64,000 bases of DNA, taken from the NCBI RefSeq assembly GCF_026262505.1, contig NC_067205.1, positions 3,162,001 through 3,226,000 on the forward strand. Direction: 5' to 3'. This DNA is from Trichomonas vaginalis G3 (lineage: Eukaryota > Parabasalia > Trichomonadida > Trichomonadidae). The notes beneath the pieces were generated by a model that saw only the letters and a list, made by a program, of their open reading frames with translations, did not search any database and was not told where the DNA came from. Positions 52,207 to 62,053 of the stretch are shown here, one piece after another (the stretch's first letter is position 1; each line of letters opens with the position of its first letter). The translations under genes and the position numbers were made by a program.

Positions 52207-53847
52207 TTAAACATTTCTATTAATCAATATTTCATCATATGAACTTCTATACTGTGGTGGTGTACCTGTTGGATGATATTTCAAACCTTCATCCGGTGTC
52301 CATGTCCAATACGTAGTCCTAGTAAACCAAACCTGAGGAGGATTTGTCACCTTTGAACAGTAAGTGTCATTTTCACCCTGAATGATTGGATAAGCTTTCA
52401 CTTGTACTGTAACTTGTGAGTTGAAAGTTTCTAATCCATCAAAGAATATACCCGCTCCATCACGTTGAACTGGAATAGTGCATAAGAATGAAGTTTGGTC
52501 TTTCCATGTTCTAGCTAATGGCGTGCCATCATCATCATTCAGTGGTCTAGTTAATGAGTCCTCGTATTCTTCTGTGCATTCATACACTCCATCTAAATCA
52601 GAAGCTTGAAGCATACGTGTAAAGAATATGTCGCCCACTGTGGTCATCGCTTGATCGGGGAAGTTTCTGGAATCTATAGTGACCTGAAGACCTCGAAGCA
52701 TTGGATTTTCTAAAACTGTTCTTTGCATTGCATTCTTCGGAAATGTTAACACAACATCTGTAACATTATGAAGAGCGTATGAGAAATCTGAGCTAATACC
52801 TTCAGGAGTGATGCAACCTCCATTTAGTGAACGAACGTCAATATGTTGAGCTGGAATCATGAATGGATCTTCCTTACTGAATAAACGTGGTATTGCTTTA
52901 ACTGATTCTTCAATTAAACCGTATCCTGGTGTAATGCATTTATCCTCTAAAACTTCCATCTTTGTGCATGAAATAATAACGTCATCAACTGTTGCGTCAG
53001 CAGATGTAGCGGCTAAGCTTGTAATTAATTTGGCAGGAAGTCCGATTTGTTGGAATTTGCGATCATATTTTATAAACATGATTCATAATCTTTTCATAAT
53101 TTTCATCAGTTATCTTTTCATAAACGTAATTTTGTAAATCAGCAACTCTTAACGGGTCAACCTGACAAAATACTAAAGTATCCCTGAAAACATAATATTT
53201 AAGAATGATATCACCAAATGATTTAGGATAATCATCGAACGCCTGAAATGCTAACAAATCATTTACCGGAATAATCATATCAAAAGTGACATCAACTTCT
53301 TCATTTGCGTTCTTGAAAACTTCTGAAGGGTCAATATATTTACCACATACTGAGTTATCATATTTTTGAACATTATTATATAACGAATGAACAAACTTTT
53401 TAACTTTCCTTTCTGATTTTGGTTTATATGTTGCAAATGCGAAAGATTCACGGGCGCAATCCATCTGAAGATAACCAACATCACCTCTTTCGTTTCTACT
53501 TCTAATTGTTTAAAGCTTTGATTTGATGATTTGTAACCAACGAATAAACGCATGCATTTAAAAGCGGCATCACATGTGAAAGCTTTATTTGAAACTAGAG
53601 TTGCTTTAACTTTACGTTTAATATATGTGTCACCTAATTGGTTCACATCATGAGCCGGATTTGTAATTCTTAAATGAGTTTGTTTATCATCAAAATATGG
53701 AGCATCAGAGTCATAGCATGAACTTTCAAGTTCTCTATAATATCTTCTACCATCATTCTTTGCGAATATTTCATTTATCTTTTCGAATGAATGAAATACA
53801 TTTCCATTAATCGGGTTAGTGTTTGGCACCAAATAGTTAGTCGTCAT
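52207..53847 (-). pseudogene. Double jelly-roll major capsid protein of P1, broken
   Basis: About 545 residues when taken as a region. Features match Polinton major capsid proteins: beta-rich, conserved PNTNPINGNVFHSFEKINE start, RGLQVTIDSRNFPDQ near the middle, and Trp/Tyr-rich end (FTRTTYWTWTPDEGLKYHP). It forms the icosahedral shell in this family. Broken, about two breaks. P2 carries a nearly identical copy (56695-58328). Identified by overall pattern, size and neighbourhood with the ATPase. Confidence 0.75.
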
Positions 53848-53916
53848 TTATTAATAAATAAAAAATCAAAATTAAAAGATGAAAATGAATTTTTAATTTT
53901 AATGAAATAATCAACT

Positions 53917-54132
53917 ATGGCGGCAGGATTCTTTAAAAAATTATGGGATAGAGTAAAAAGAGGAGCGAGTAAAGTTTGGGAAACATTGAAGAAGGGGGCA
54001 AATTGGATATTTAAGAATAAAGAAGCAATTAGTGACGTTGCTGAATCAATAACACCGAAAGCTGCCCCAATAAGAGAAATATTAAATAAAGGAGAAAAAG
54101 TTTATCAAAGACTTCAACCGATACTAAGATAA
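53917..54132 (+). CDS. P1 cassette gene 1: 71-residue amphipathic protein
   Basis: MAAGFFKKLWDRVKRGASKVWETLKKGANWIFKNK is a strongly basic, Trp-rich amphipathic helix, followed by a short helical tail. It resembles membrane-active viral peptides (a pVI-like function is only a guess). It looks whole. Its first 33 bases (53917-53949) are repeated exactly, inverted, at the start of the convergent gene (54351-54383). In P1 this ORF lies behind the promoter next to the capsid gene; in P2 it lies behind the opposite one. Confidence 0.75.
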   Translation: MAAGFFKKLWDRVKRGASKVWETLKKGANWIFKNKEAISDVAESITPKAAPIREILNKGEKVYQRLQPILR

Positions 54133-54150
54133 AAATAATTTATTTTTCCA

Positions 54151-54383
54151 CTATCTACCTCCTATTTTATATATTCCTTCAGCAATTCCACCAACTGCGT
54201 TACCTGCTTGTGCTCCCATCGCCGGATTACCTGCTTTAGTACCTAATACTCCACCTATGATAGTTCCTGCCGTTTTGCTACTGGTGCCAAAAAGTTTGCA
54301 ATGGGTTTAATAATCTTTTTATGAACCCAACCCGCAGCTTTCTTAATTCCATCCCATAATTTTTTAAAGAATCCTGCCGCCAT
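54151..54383 (-). pseudogene. P1 cassette gene 2: amphipathic plus Gly-rich hydrophobic protein
   Basis: Begins with the same MAAGFFKKLWD start as cassette gene 1, then GIKKAAGW and a Gly/Ala-rich hydrophobic stretch that could cross or insert into membranes. The P1 copy has about one break; the P2 copy (56389-56625) looks whole. It converges tail-to-tail on gene 1. Confidence 0.7.
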
Positions 54384-54448
54384 TTCTGATTTAATATTAA
54401 TTAAAAATATATTTCATCACTTATATTCTAATTTTTATTTAATGATAA

Positions 54449-54813
54449 ATGAAACCAATTTTAAAAATAAATGGAACAGAGGAGGAAGAAATAAATGAAA
54501 GTGAAATGTTCAACAAAAAATAAAACGTTGTTAAACCAATTACTGAAATAAAAATTTTTCATCTGTTGAAGAATTTAATGACTATTATGCTAATAATAAA
54601 AAATTATTTGAAGAATTGACGTGTAAATTGAATAAAATGTTTAAAGTTGGTGGATTTCAAAATTTCAAAAATAAAAGGAGTGGTTAGTTTGAAATCTATT
54701 CCTCAATCAGAATCACCTCATTAATGAAAATTGATGATTTAACAAAAAGAATAGAAGAGATTGAAGAAAGAATGAATCAGATAATTGATTTCATAAATTC
54801 AAATAATCATTAG
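54449..54813 (+). pseudogene. P1 ORF MKPIL, acidic/coiled, broken
   Basis: Begins MKPILKIN, has a Glu-rich stretch, a middle containing KMFKVGGF, and a C-terminal coiled coil (DDLTKRIEEIEERMNQIIDFIN). No family recognised. Broken in P1, about three breaks. In P2 the gene (55692-56046) is cut at its end by the terminus of P1. Confidence 0.55.
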
Positions 54814-55032
54814 TTTCTTAAAGTTCTATGTTGATTCTGAGACATGAATTTTTAAAGTTTATTTTTTTATTTTTTATTTCATTATGGTAGTGAATCTTTT
54901 ACTCGTTTATGAGGTCTTTGATTATGACTCCATTGATTCCATTCAGGATTTAAACAATGTTTAATTAATCGCGGAATATCTGACATCATCTATATATAGC
55001 TTCTTTTATAAAAGATGAAAAAATAAATTATT
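54814..55032. other. P1 subterminal non-coding stretch
   Basis: AT-rich; contains GACATGAATTTTTAAAG and ATTATGGTAGTGAATCTTT, also seen near the P0 end (about 291-343) and near 55440. Part of the terminal region; no gene. Confidence 0.5.
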
Positions 55033-55386
55033 TTATTCATGAAAATAATTATATCTGATTTCTTTTACTCTCTCGTATATACTAGATTTAAAGAATTCAG
55101 ATTTTTCCCCATAATCTCCTAAATGTTTTCTAATCTTATCGGTTTTCCATTCATAATATGAAACTGTATAACATTTATTCCTAAATTCATATTTTATTAT
55201 AGATTTAGTATTTTCAAACTCTTCAATATTTAAAACTTTACATCCTTCTTTATTAAATATATGTTTCACATATTCAGGATTTATCATTCTGTAATATTGT
55301 TTTCCTTTATATCTTTGAATGTAAACAGGAACACCATCCTCTAAAATTCTATTATCCACTTTATCGGGTTTTACTTGTTGGGTCAT
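55033..55386 (-). CDS. P1 terminal ORF MTQQ, unknown, looks whole
   Basis: 117 residues, starting MTQQVKPDKVDNRILEDGVP, with a compact beta/helix pattern (YIQRYKGKQYYRMINPEYVKHIF) and a basic C-terminal half. It sits just inside the right terminal repeat; only its start is present in the left repeat (36181-36290). Function unknown; position at the termini would suit a terminus-binding protein, but this is a guess. Confidence 0.55.
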   Translation of the reverse strand: MTQQVKPDKVDNRILEDGVPVYIQRYKGKQYYRMINPEYVKHIFNKEGCKVLNIEEFENTKSIIKYEFRNKCYTVSYYEWKTDKIRKHLGDYGEKSEFFKSSIYERVKEIRYNYFHE

Positions 55387-55691
55387 TTATGTAAGAATAA
55401 AAAAATAAATTATTTTTAAAATTAAGGTTAAATTTTCGTAAGACATGAATTTTTAAAGTTTATTTTTTAAATTTTTTTATTTTTTACTTCATTATGTAAA
55501 GGGTTTGTGAAAATTTCTTACGATTCTGAAAATTTTTAAATCATGATTTATTTCAAAACGTAAGAATAAAAAGCGTAAGAAACATACATTTATTTTATCG
55601 ATTGTATGAAAATTACTTACAAAATCGGTCAATATTGTGTGAATTCTTACGTTTACAAAAAAAGTCACACAACCCATCATATTCTACTACT
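55290..55691. repeat. P1 right terminal inverted repeat
   Basis: Inverse of the left repeat; the outermost bases CTACTACT end at 55691. It contains the N-terminal part of the MTQQ ORF. The next base outward belongs to a different Polinton copy (P2). Confidence 0.85.
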
Positions 55692-56046
55692 AATTTATGA
55701 AATCAATTATTTGATTCATTCTTTCTTCAATCTCTTCTATTCTTTTTGTTAAATCATCAATTTTCATTAATGAGGTGATTCTTGATTGAGGAATAGATTT
55801 CAAACTAACCACTCCTTTTATTTTTGAAATTTTGAATCCACCAACTTTAAACATTTTATTCAATTTACACGTTGTCAATTCTTCAAATAATTTTTTATTA
55901 TTAGCATAATAGTCATTAAATTCTTCAACAGATGAAAAAATTTTTATTTCAGTAATTGGTTTAACAACGTTTATTTTTTGTTGAACATTTTCACTTTCAT
56001 TTATTTCTTCCTCCTCTGTTTCATTTATTTTTAAAATTGGTTTCAT
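55692..56046 (-). pseudogene. P2 ORF MKPIL, cut by P1 terminus
   Basis: Same protein as at 54449-54813, in the opposite direction. The last codons are lost at the junction with P1. It shows the acidic N-terminus, KVGGF and coiled-coil end. Function unknown. Confidence 0.6.
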
Positions 56047-56112
56047 TTATCATTAAATAAAAATTAGAATATAAGTGATGAAATATATTTTTTAATTAAT
56101 ATTAAATCAGAA

Positions 56113-56328
56113 ATGGCCGCAGGTATATTTAAGAAACTGTGGGATAGAGTAAAAAGAGGAGCGAGTAAAGTTTGGGAAACATTGAAGAAGGGGGCAAATT
56201 GGATATTTAAGAATAAAGAAGCAATTAGTGACGTTGCTGAATCAATAACACCGAAAGCTGCCCCAATAAGAGAAGTTTTAAATAAAGGAGAAAAAGTTTA
56301 TCAAAGACTACAACCGATACTAAGATAA
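56113..56328 (+). CDS. P2 cassette gene 1: 71-residue amphipathic protein
   Basis: Matches 53917-54132 closely, but the start reads MAAGIFKKLWD and lies behind the TTAAATCAGAAATG context, which in P1 precedes cassette gene 2. Looks whole. Thus the same protein lies under different upstream DNA in the two copies. Confidence 0.75.
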   Translation: MAAGIFKKLWDRVKRGASKVWETLKKGANWIFKNKEAISDVAESITPKAAPIREVLNKGEKVYQRLQPILR

Positions 56329-56337
56329 AAATAATTT

Positions 56338-56379
56338 TAAGCCGCTAAGCGGTGAGATGATCCATAGGATCTCATATTT
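56338..56379. repeat. Palindromic insert between the P2 cassette genes
   Basis: About 40 bases (CCGCTAAGCGG then GAGATGATCCATAGGATCTC) present in P2 but absent at the same place in P1. It comprises two tiny palindromes. A similar GC-rich palindrome is present in P1 at another place where P2 lacks it. It looks like a small mobile palindrome. Confidence 0.7.
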
Positions 56380-56388
56380 ATTTTTCCA

Positions 56389-56625
56389 CTATCTACCTCC
56401 TATTTTATTAAGTATTCCTTCAGCAATTCCACCAACTGCGTTACCTGCTTGTGCTCCCATCGCCGGATTACCTGCTTTAGTACCTAATACTCCACCTATG
56501 ATAGTTCCTGCCGTTTTCGCTACTGGTGCCAAAAAGTTTGCAACGGGTTTAATAATCTTTTTATAAACCCAACCCGCAGCTTTCTTAATTCCATCCCATA
56601 GTTTCTTAAAGAATCCTGCCGCCAT
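56389..56625 (-). CDS. P2 cassette gene 2: 78-residue amphipathic, Gly-rich hydrophobic protein
   Basis: Starts MAAGFFKKLWDGIKKAAGWV, continues with KPVANFLAPVAKTAGTIIGG and a Gly/Ala-rich tail (AGNAVGGIAEGIL). Amphipathic helix plus hydrophobic glycine zipper suggests membrane insertion or lysis, as in capsid-released viral peptides (inference). Looks whole. Here it lies directly next to the capsid gene, whereas in P1 gene 1 takes this place. Confidence 0.75.
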   Translation of the reverse strand: MAAGFFKKLWDGIKKAAGWVYKKIIKPVANFLAPVAKTAGTIIGGVLGTKAGNPAMGAQAGNAVGGIAEGILNKIGGR

Positions 56626-56694
56626 AGTTGATTATTTCATTAAAATTAAAAATTCATTTTCATCTTTTAATTTTGATTTTTTATTTATTAATAA

Positions 56695-58328
56695 ATGACG
56701 ACTAACTATTTGGTGCCAAACACTAACCCGATTAATGGAAATGTATTTCATTCATTCGAAAAGATAAATGAAATATTCGCAAAGAATGATGGTAGAAGAT
56801 ATTATAGAGAACTTGAAAGTTCATGCTATGACTCTGATGCTCCATATTTTGATGATAAACAAACTCATTTAAGAATTACAAATCCGGCTCATGATGTGAA
56901 CCAATTAGGTGACACATATATTAAACGCAAAGTTAAAGCAACTCTAGTTTCAAATAAAGCTTTCACATGTGATGCCGCTTTTAAATGCATGCGTTTATTC
57001 GTTGGTTACAAATCATCAAATCAAAGCTTTAAACAATTAGAAGTAGAAACCGAAAGAGGTGATGGTTATCTTCAGATGGATTGCGCCCGTGAATCTTTCG
57101 CATTTGCAACATATAAACCAAAATCAGAAAGGAAAGTTAAAAAGTTTGTTCATTCGTTATATAATAATGTTCAAAAATATGATAACTCAGTATGTGGTAA
57201 ATATATTGACCCTTCAGAAGTTTTCAAGAACGCAAATGAAGAAGTTGATGTCACTTTTGATATGATTATTCCGGTAAATGATTTGTTAGCATTTCAGGCG
57301 TTCGATGATTATCCTAAATCATTTGGTGATATCATTCTTAAATATTATGTTTTCAGGGATACTTTAGTATTTTGTCAGGTTGACCCGTTAAGAGTTGCTG
57401 ATTTACAAAATTACGTTTATGAAAAGATAACTGATGAAAATTATGAAAAGATTATGAATCATGTTTATAAATATGATCGCAAATTCCAACAAATCGGACT
57501 TCCTGCCAAATTAATTACAAGCTTAGCCGCTACATCTGCTGACGCAACAGTTGATGACGTTATTATTTCATGCACAAAGATGGAAGTTTTAGAGGATAAA
57601 TGCATTACACCAGGATACGGTTTAATTGAAGAATCAGTTAAAGCAATACCACGTTTATTCAGTAAGGAAGATCCATTCATGATTCCAGCTCAACATATTG
57701 ACGTTCGTTCACTAAATGGAGGTTGCATCACTCCTGAAGGTATTAGCTCAGATTTCTCATACGCTCTTCATAATGTTACAGATGTTGTGTTAACATTTCC
57801 GAAGAATGCAATGCAAAGAACAGTTTTAGAAAATCCAATGCTTCGAGGTCTTCAGGTCACTATAGATTCCAGAAACTTCCCCGATCAAGCGATGACCACA
57901 GTGGGCGACATATTCTTTACACGTATGCTTCAAGCTTCTGATTTAGATGGAGTGATGAATGCACAGAAGAATACGAGGACTCATTAACTAGACCACTGAA
58001 TGATGATGATGGCACGCCATTAGCTAGAACATGGAAAGACCAAACTTCATTCTTATGCACTATTCCAGTTCAACGTGATGGAGCGGGTATATTCTTTGAT
58101 GGATTAGAAACTTTCAACTCACAAGTTACAGTACAAGTGAAAGCTTATCCAATCATTCAGGGTGAAAATGACACTTACTGTTCAAAGGTGACAAATCCTC
58201 CTCAGGTTTGGTTTACTAGGACTACGTATTGGACATGGACACCGGATGAAGGTTTGAAATATCATCCAACAGGTACACCACCACAGTATAGAAGTTCATA
58301 TTGAAATATTGATTAATAGAAATGTTTA
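56695..58328 (+). pseudogene. P2 double jelly-roll major capsid protein, broken
   Basis: Nearly identical to the P1 capsid region at 52207-53847, opposite strand. Broken, about two breaks. Same start context, ATTTATTAATAAATG. Confidence 0.75.
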
Positions 58329-58353
58329 AAATTATAAATTTTATTTTTGATTA

Positions 58354-59180
58354 AATGGATTTAAATTCATCCACCCCTTATGAAGAATTAGCAGGAGTAT
58401 ATAATACATACATAGATGATATGATTAATGAAGCATTGAGTGATAATAGAAATGCTCTATCTAAGGAAAAATTAATTGAAAATTCCATATTCTGAATGTT
58501 ATTTAAATTCAATCACTGCAGCAATTGGTAAACAGAATAAAGGTAAAACATTAACGATATTAAAACAAATTATTCATTATTGCTAACACTTCCCCCTATT
58601 CACATGTGTTAATTTATATCAACCGTTCAGGTTCACCTTCAGATGATACATTTGAATCTTTAAAGCATTTAATCAAAATTCCAATTATTTATTTATCACA
58701 AGAAGAAGCAGAAGATTATTTAAAAAACTTAATGTATAAAGAATTATATAATACAATCAAGAAGCAAGGATTAGAGGATAAAATTATTGATAAACAACGG
58801 GATGAATTATTTGAAACACTTTCTATTTCAAATTTTGATAGAGAATTTTTGCATTCACTCATTTTTCTAGATGATGCAGTGAAATCAAAACTAATAACAA
58901 ATGAGAAATCATATTTTAATCAGTTATTAACTCAATGTCGACACATTCAGTGTTCATTCTTTATGGCTGTTCAATATTCAAAGCATTAAGCACAAACATT
59001 AAATCAAATCTATCAACACTTTTCATTTTCAGTGGGTTTAGTCGTCAACAGTTGAACGTTATGCTTTATCAAGTGAATTTACCAATGAGCATTAATGAAC
59101 TTTACACACAATATCAGCAATTAGGTGAACATGGAAAAATAATAGTTGATTTAAATAAAGGAAGTGTTAAATTTGATTAA
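58354..59180 (+). pseudogene. P2 packaging ATPase, broken
   Basis: Counterpart of 51388-52182, with the same Walker A (GKQNKGKT) and Walker B (FLDDAV) sequences recognisable. Broken, about three to four breaks. The end of the region (HGKIIVDLNKGSVKFD) shows the usual C-terminus. Confidence 0.8.
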
Positions 59181-59220
59181 CTTTTTATAATTAATTTTTA
59201 TTTTTTATTTATAATTAAAC

Positions 59221-60122
59221 ATGACAGAAATAGCAAATCTTCTACAGGTTCCATTAAAACAAGGAACAAACAAAAAGGGTGCATATAATAGAACTATGAA
59301 AGTTCCTGATGGAATGAAAGAATTAGTTCATATTGTTGCTGGTCTTCAAAAAGATGTTAAACAAATGAGAAACGTTTTAACATTACCAGAAGCTCAAGCA
59401 TATGCCAAACGTCAAGGTCCAAATTGGGAAGCACACGAAGCAGACATTACGGGTCCAAATGGAAAACCTGATGGTATAAATGAAGTTTTCGTTTACTGAT
59501 GGGTCAAGGTAATATTAAAGTCATAAATGGTTACAAATTAACTATAACTGATTATCCTAAACGTAAAGCATATAATGAACGTTATCCTATGCAATTTGAT
59601 GAAAATGGAAAAGCTGTTAAACAATACATTGGAGAAGGTGAAAATGGTCCAATTAATTCATACCGTTATAATCCATATTCTTATTTCAATGAAGAATTAA
59701 ATGCTATTGAAGAGGGACCGGATGGATTACCACGATATTCTAACCAGTTTGATGGTCAATATGCAAATATTAGACCTGAAATTTCAGCTAAGAAATTCTT
59801 TAAAGTTGCTTTATTCGATCCAGTTTTCGCAAATGTTAAAGATGAACTTAAACATTAATTCCAACCAATTATAGTAGCAAGAATTGCATCAGGTGCTTTA
59901 TCTCAAGCATTCAAAGATTTAATTAAGAAACCATTATATCAGCAACGGGGTTTAACTTATGATTTAGTTAAGGAATCAGATAAAAGAAAATTTGAGAAAT
60001 CAGATGATTATAAGAATGCAATTAATGAATATATTAGGTCTATTAATTACAATGAAACAGCTAAAAATCAACTTCAAGAACAAATACAGGGAATAATAGA
60101 TTCAAAAGTTCCAGCAAAATAA
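59221..60122 (+). pseudogene. P2 [11 protein letters not shown], unknown, broken
   Basis: Counterpart of 50415-51318. Starts [19 protein letters not shown]; the Gly/Asp-rich [10 protein letters not shown] loop and [13 protein letters not shown] are present. Broken, about two breaks. Function unknown. Confidence 0.55.
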
Positions 60123-60155
60123 AAGTTTAAATATATTTTTTTTATTCGAATATAA

Positions 60156-60824
60156 ATGAGAAGACGTTTCACAAGTCAAAAGAACACAAACGCAAAAGCA
60201 GAGATTACGGTTGGTTATAACGTAAATGATGATAAATCACGAATTATTCAAAATGTTAAAGTTAATGTTAGCCCTGAATTAACAAGGTCAGCAACACAGT
60301 CCAATTTATTAACTCGTGACTTACCAAAGAAAGAGGAGGAGCAAAATAAAGAAGATGAAGACCCAATCATTTTATCTGAACCCGGTAAAGAACCCGTTGA
60401 AATCCCCACTTATCCAACATACCCCCCACCTCTTTCATCAAACATCGAGAACCCATATAAAATAGACATTAATTCTGAATTAATGAAAATTTACCGTGAT
60501 ATAATAATTAATAATTATGATTCAATAATAAATTTAATTGACCAATCTGGTTTAATTATTTTACCTTATGAATCATTAATTCACATTATCGCCATTCTTT
60601 GTGATGTTCAAGATTCAGACGTTAAGATTCAATTTTTCATAGATGATGAGGTTTCATGCTGCGGAACAGTTGCAAAAATAAATCCTATAAAGGATATTAG
60701 CACAATTAAGATATCAAAGAACGGAACAACAACTGAACTTCATTTAACATATAATAACATATACAATAAAATAGTTGATGAATATAAAATATCACTTGAA
60801 AAATTCTTTGTTAAGGCTATTTAA
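60156..60824 (+). CDS. P2 MRRRF ORF, 222 residues, looks whole
   Basis: Arg-rich N-terminus, charged Pro-rich linker (EPVEIPTYPTYPPPL) and a C-terminal alpha/beta domain with CCGTVAKIN. The start context is TTTTTTATTCGAATATAAATG. The stop overlaps the convergent gene's end. Function unknown; probable virion part. Confidence 0.6.
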   Translation: MRRRFTSQKNTNAKAEITVGYNVNDDKSRIIQNVKVNVSPELTRSATQSNLLTRDLPKKEEEQNKEDEDPIILSEPGKEPVEIPTYPTYPPPLSSNIENPYKIDINSELMKIYRDIIINNYDSIINLIDQSGLIILPYESLIHIIAILCDVQDSDVKIQFFIDDEVSCCGTVAKINPIKDISTIKISKNGTTTELHLTYNNIYNKIVDEYKISLEKFFVKAI

Positions 60825-61300
60825 TATTCAAGCATTAACATTATCGAATAATAATCCTTTGAATCATAATCAATAATAATTGACCTTTCACCAGTTTCTA
60901 TCGTTTGTTTTATTTCTTTTTGTTCCCCACTATCCGGATCGGTCATTGTAATTGTTTTTGTTATAGTATCAGCTTTATCTTTAACTTCAATCTTTTTTCC
61001 ATCGGGATATTTAAACCAAAATTCCAAAAATTCGATATTGTCAATCTGTTCATATTTTAATCTATCAATTACATTTTTAATACCATCTGAAAATCTTATG
61101 AAATGGTCATTATATGGGTTTGATTGAACTAAATTTGAATGAAGTGAAATATAACCTGTTGATGAATATGACACTGACTCATATTTTCTGAAAACACTAA
61201 AATTTATAACATGAATGAATTTCTTATTCGTTGAATTTATGAATTCTTGAGGTAATCTTATTCTAGTTTTATTTATCACTGGAAAATAACGCTTTACCAT
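60821..61300 (-). CDS. P2 MVKRYF ORF, 159 residues, looks whole
   Basis: Starts at the ATG at 61300 (an upstream non-ATG extension is not needed). Beta-strand rich with YPDGKKIEV and DSGEQKEIK hairpins; ends SIMLMLEY. A capsid-vertex or fibre-base role is possible but unproven. It is divergent, by 19 bp, from the gene at 61320. Confidence 0.6.
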   Translation of the reverse strand: MVKRYFPVINKTRIRLPQEFINSTNKKFIHVINFSVFRKYESVSYSSTGYISLHSNLVQSNPYNDHFIRFSDGIKNVIDRLKYEQIDNIEFLEFWFKYPDGKKIEVKDKADTITKTITMTDPDSGEQKEIKQTIETGERSIIIDYDSKDYYSIMLMLEY

Positions 61301-61319
61301 ATTTTTAATCGTAATAAAA

Positions 61320-62029
61320 ATGTCAATTATCAATATTATTTCGAATAATAACTGTGAATTAAATTTAACAGTTAGCGGAATTTATAATGTTACTCTCGTT
61401 TCTGTGAGTGGTAAATTTAATCCCATTCTTTTAGACCCTTCAGATTATATATCATTTATTAAAGATGACCATGAAAAAACGTATGATATGTATATAAATA
61501 ATGTGATAGCGAAATGGGATATTAACATGATTTTAAGTTATTTAAATGAATCATTTATCGTATGGTATGAAGAAAATTTTAAATCAAAACCTGATAAACT
61601 TTTTGAACTTGATGAAATAAATAACCTTATTAAATTCCCGCTGAAAATTAAATTTTGTACTCCTCATCTTCGTTCATTGTTGGGATATTAAATTTTGAAA
61701 AAGATGTTGGGGATGTTTTGTATTCTGACACTGGTTCCAATTTCATTTTAATCAAATGTGATAAAGTTAATACCCCAATGAGATTTTCACACCAAACATT
61801 AGACCCTAACTCTTACCCATCAATACAAAACATTTTATCCATCAACTTAAACACATTTTCTTTATCATATCCGTTTCAATTATCTGGGAATTCATTTATT
61901 CTTCATTCAAAAGATTTATCAAATATTAAATTTAGAATAACTGACCTATTTGATTGTGATTTAGAATTCATGAATGAAATATTATGGCAATTTCAAATAG
62001 AAAAAATAGCTGATGAGATAACAGATTAA
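61320..62029 (+). pseudogene. P2 beta-rich virion-type ORF, broken
   Basis: Counterpart of 48481-49217 (MSIINIIS...). Broken, about one break. The C-terminal RITDLFDCDLEF..WQFQIEK strands are intact. Confidence 0.5.
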
Positions 62030-62053
62030 ATATTTATTTTTAAATCATAATAA

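Larger units (their letters stand above)
35890..55691. mobile_element. Polinton/Maverick P1, 19.8 kb, both ends present
   Basis: A near full-length Maverick/Polinton bounded by inverted AGTAGTAG termini (35890 and 55691) with terminal inverted repeats of about 400 bp. Parts in order: EF-hand-like ORF, DNA polymerase B, small ORF, RVE integrase, small basic ORF, primase-SF3 helicase (reverse), KilA-N (reverse), collar/fibre (reverse), several virion-type ORFs, packaging ATPase (reverse), double jelly-roll capsid (reverse), two short amphipathic proteins and terminal ORFs. Size and content fit the family. It is broken, with about twenty breaks, though several ORFs look whole. The flanks (AATGTT left, AATTTA right) do not give a matching 6-bp target duplication. 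Near identity to P2 suggests a young element. I see no Ulp1/adenain-type protease. Confidence 0.9.
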
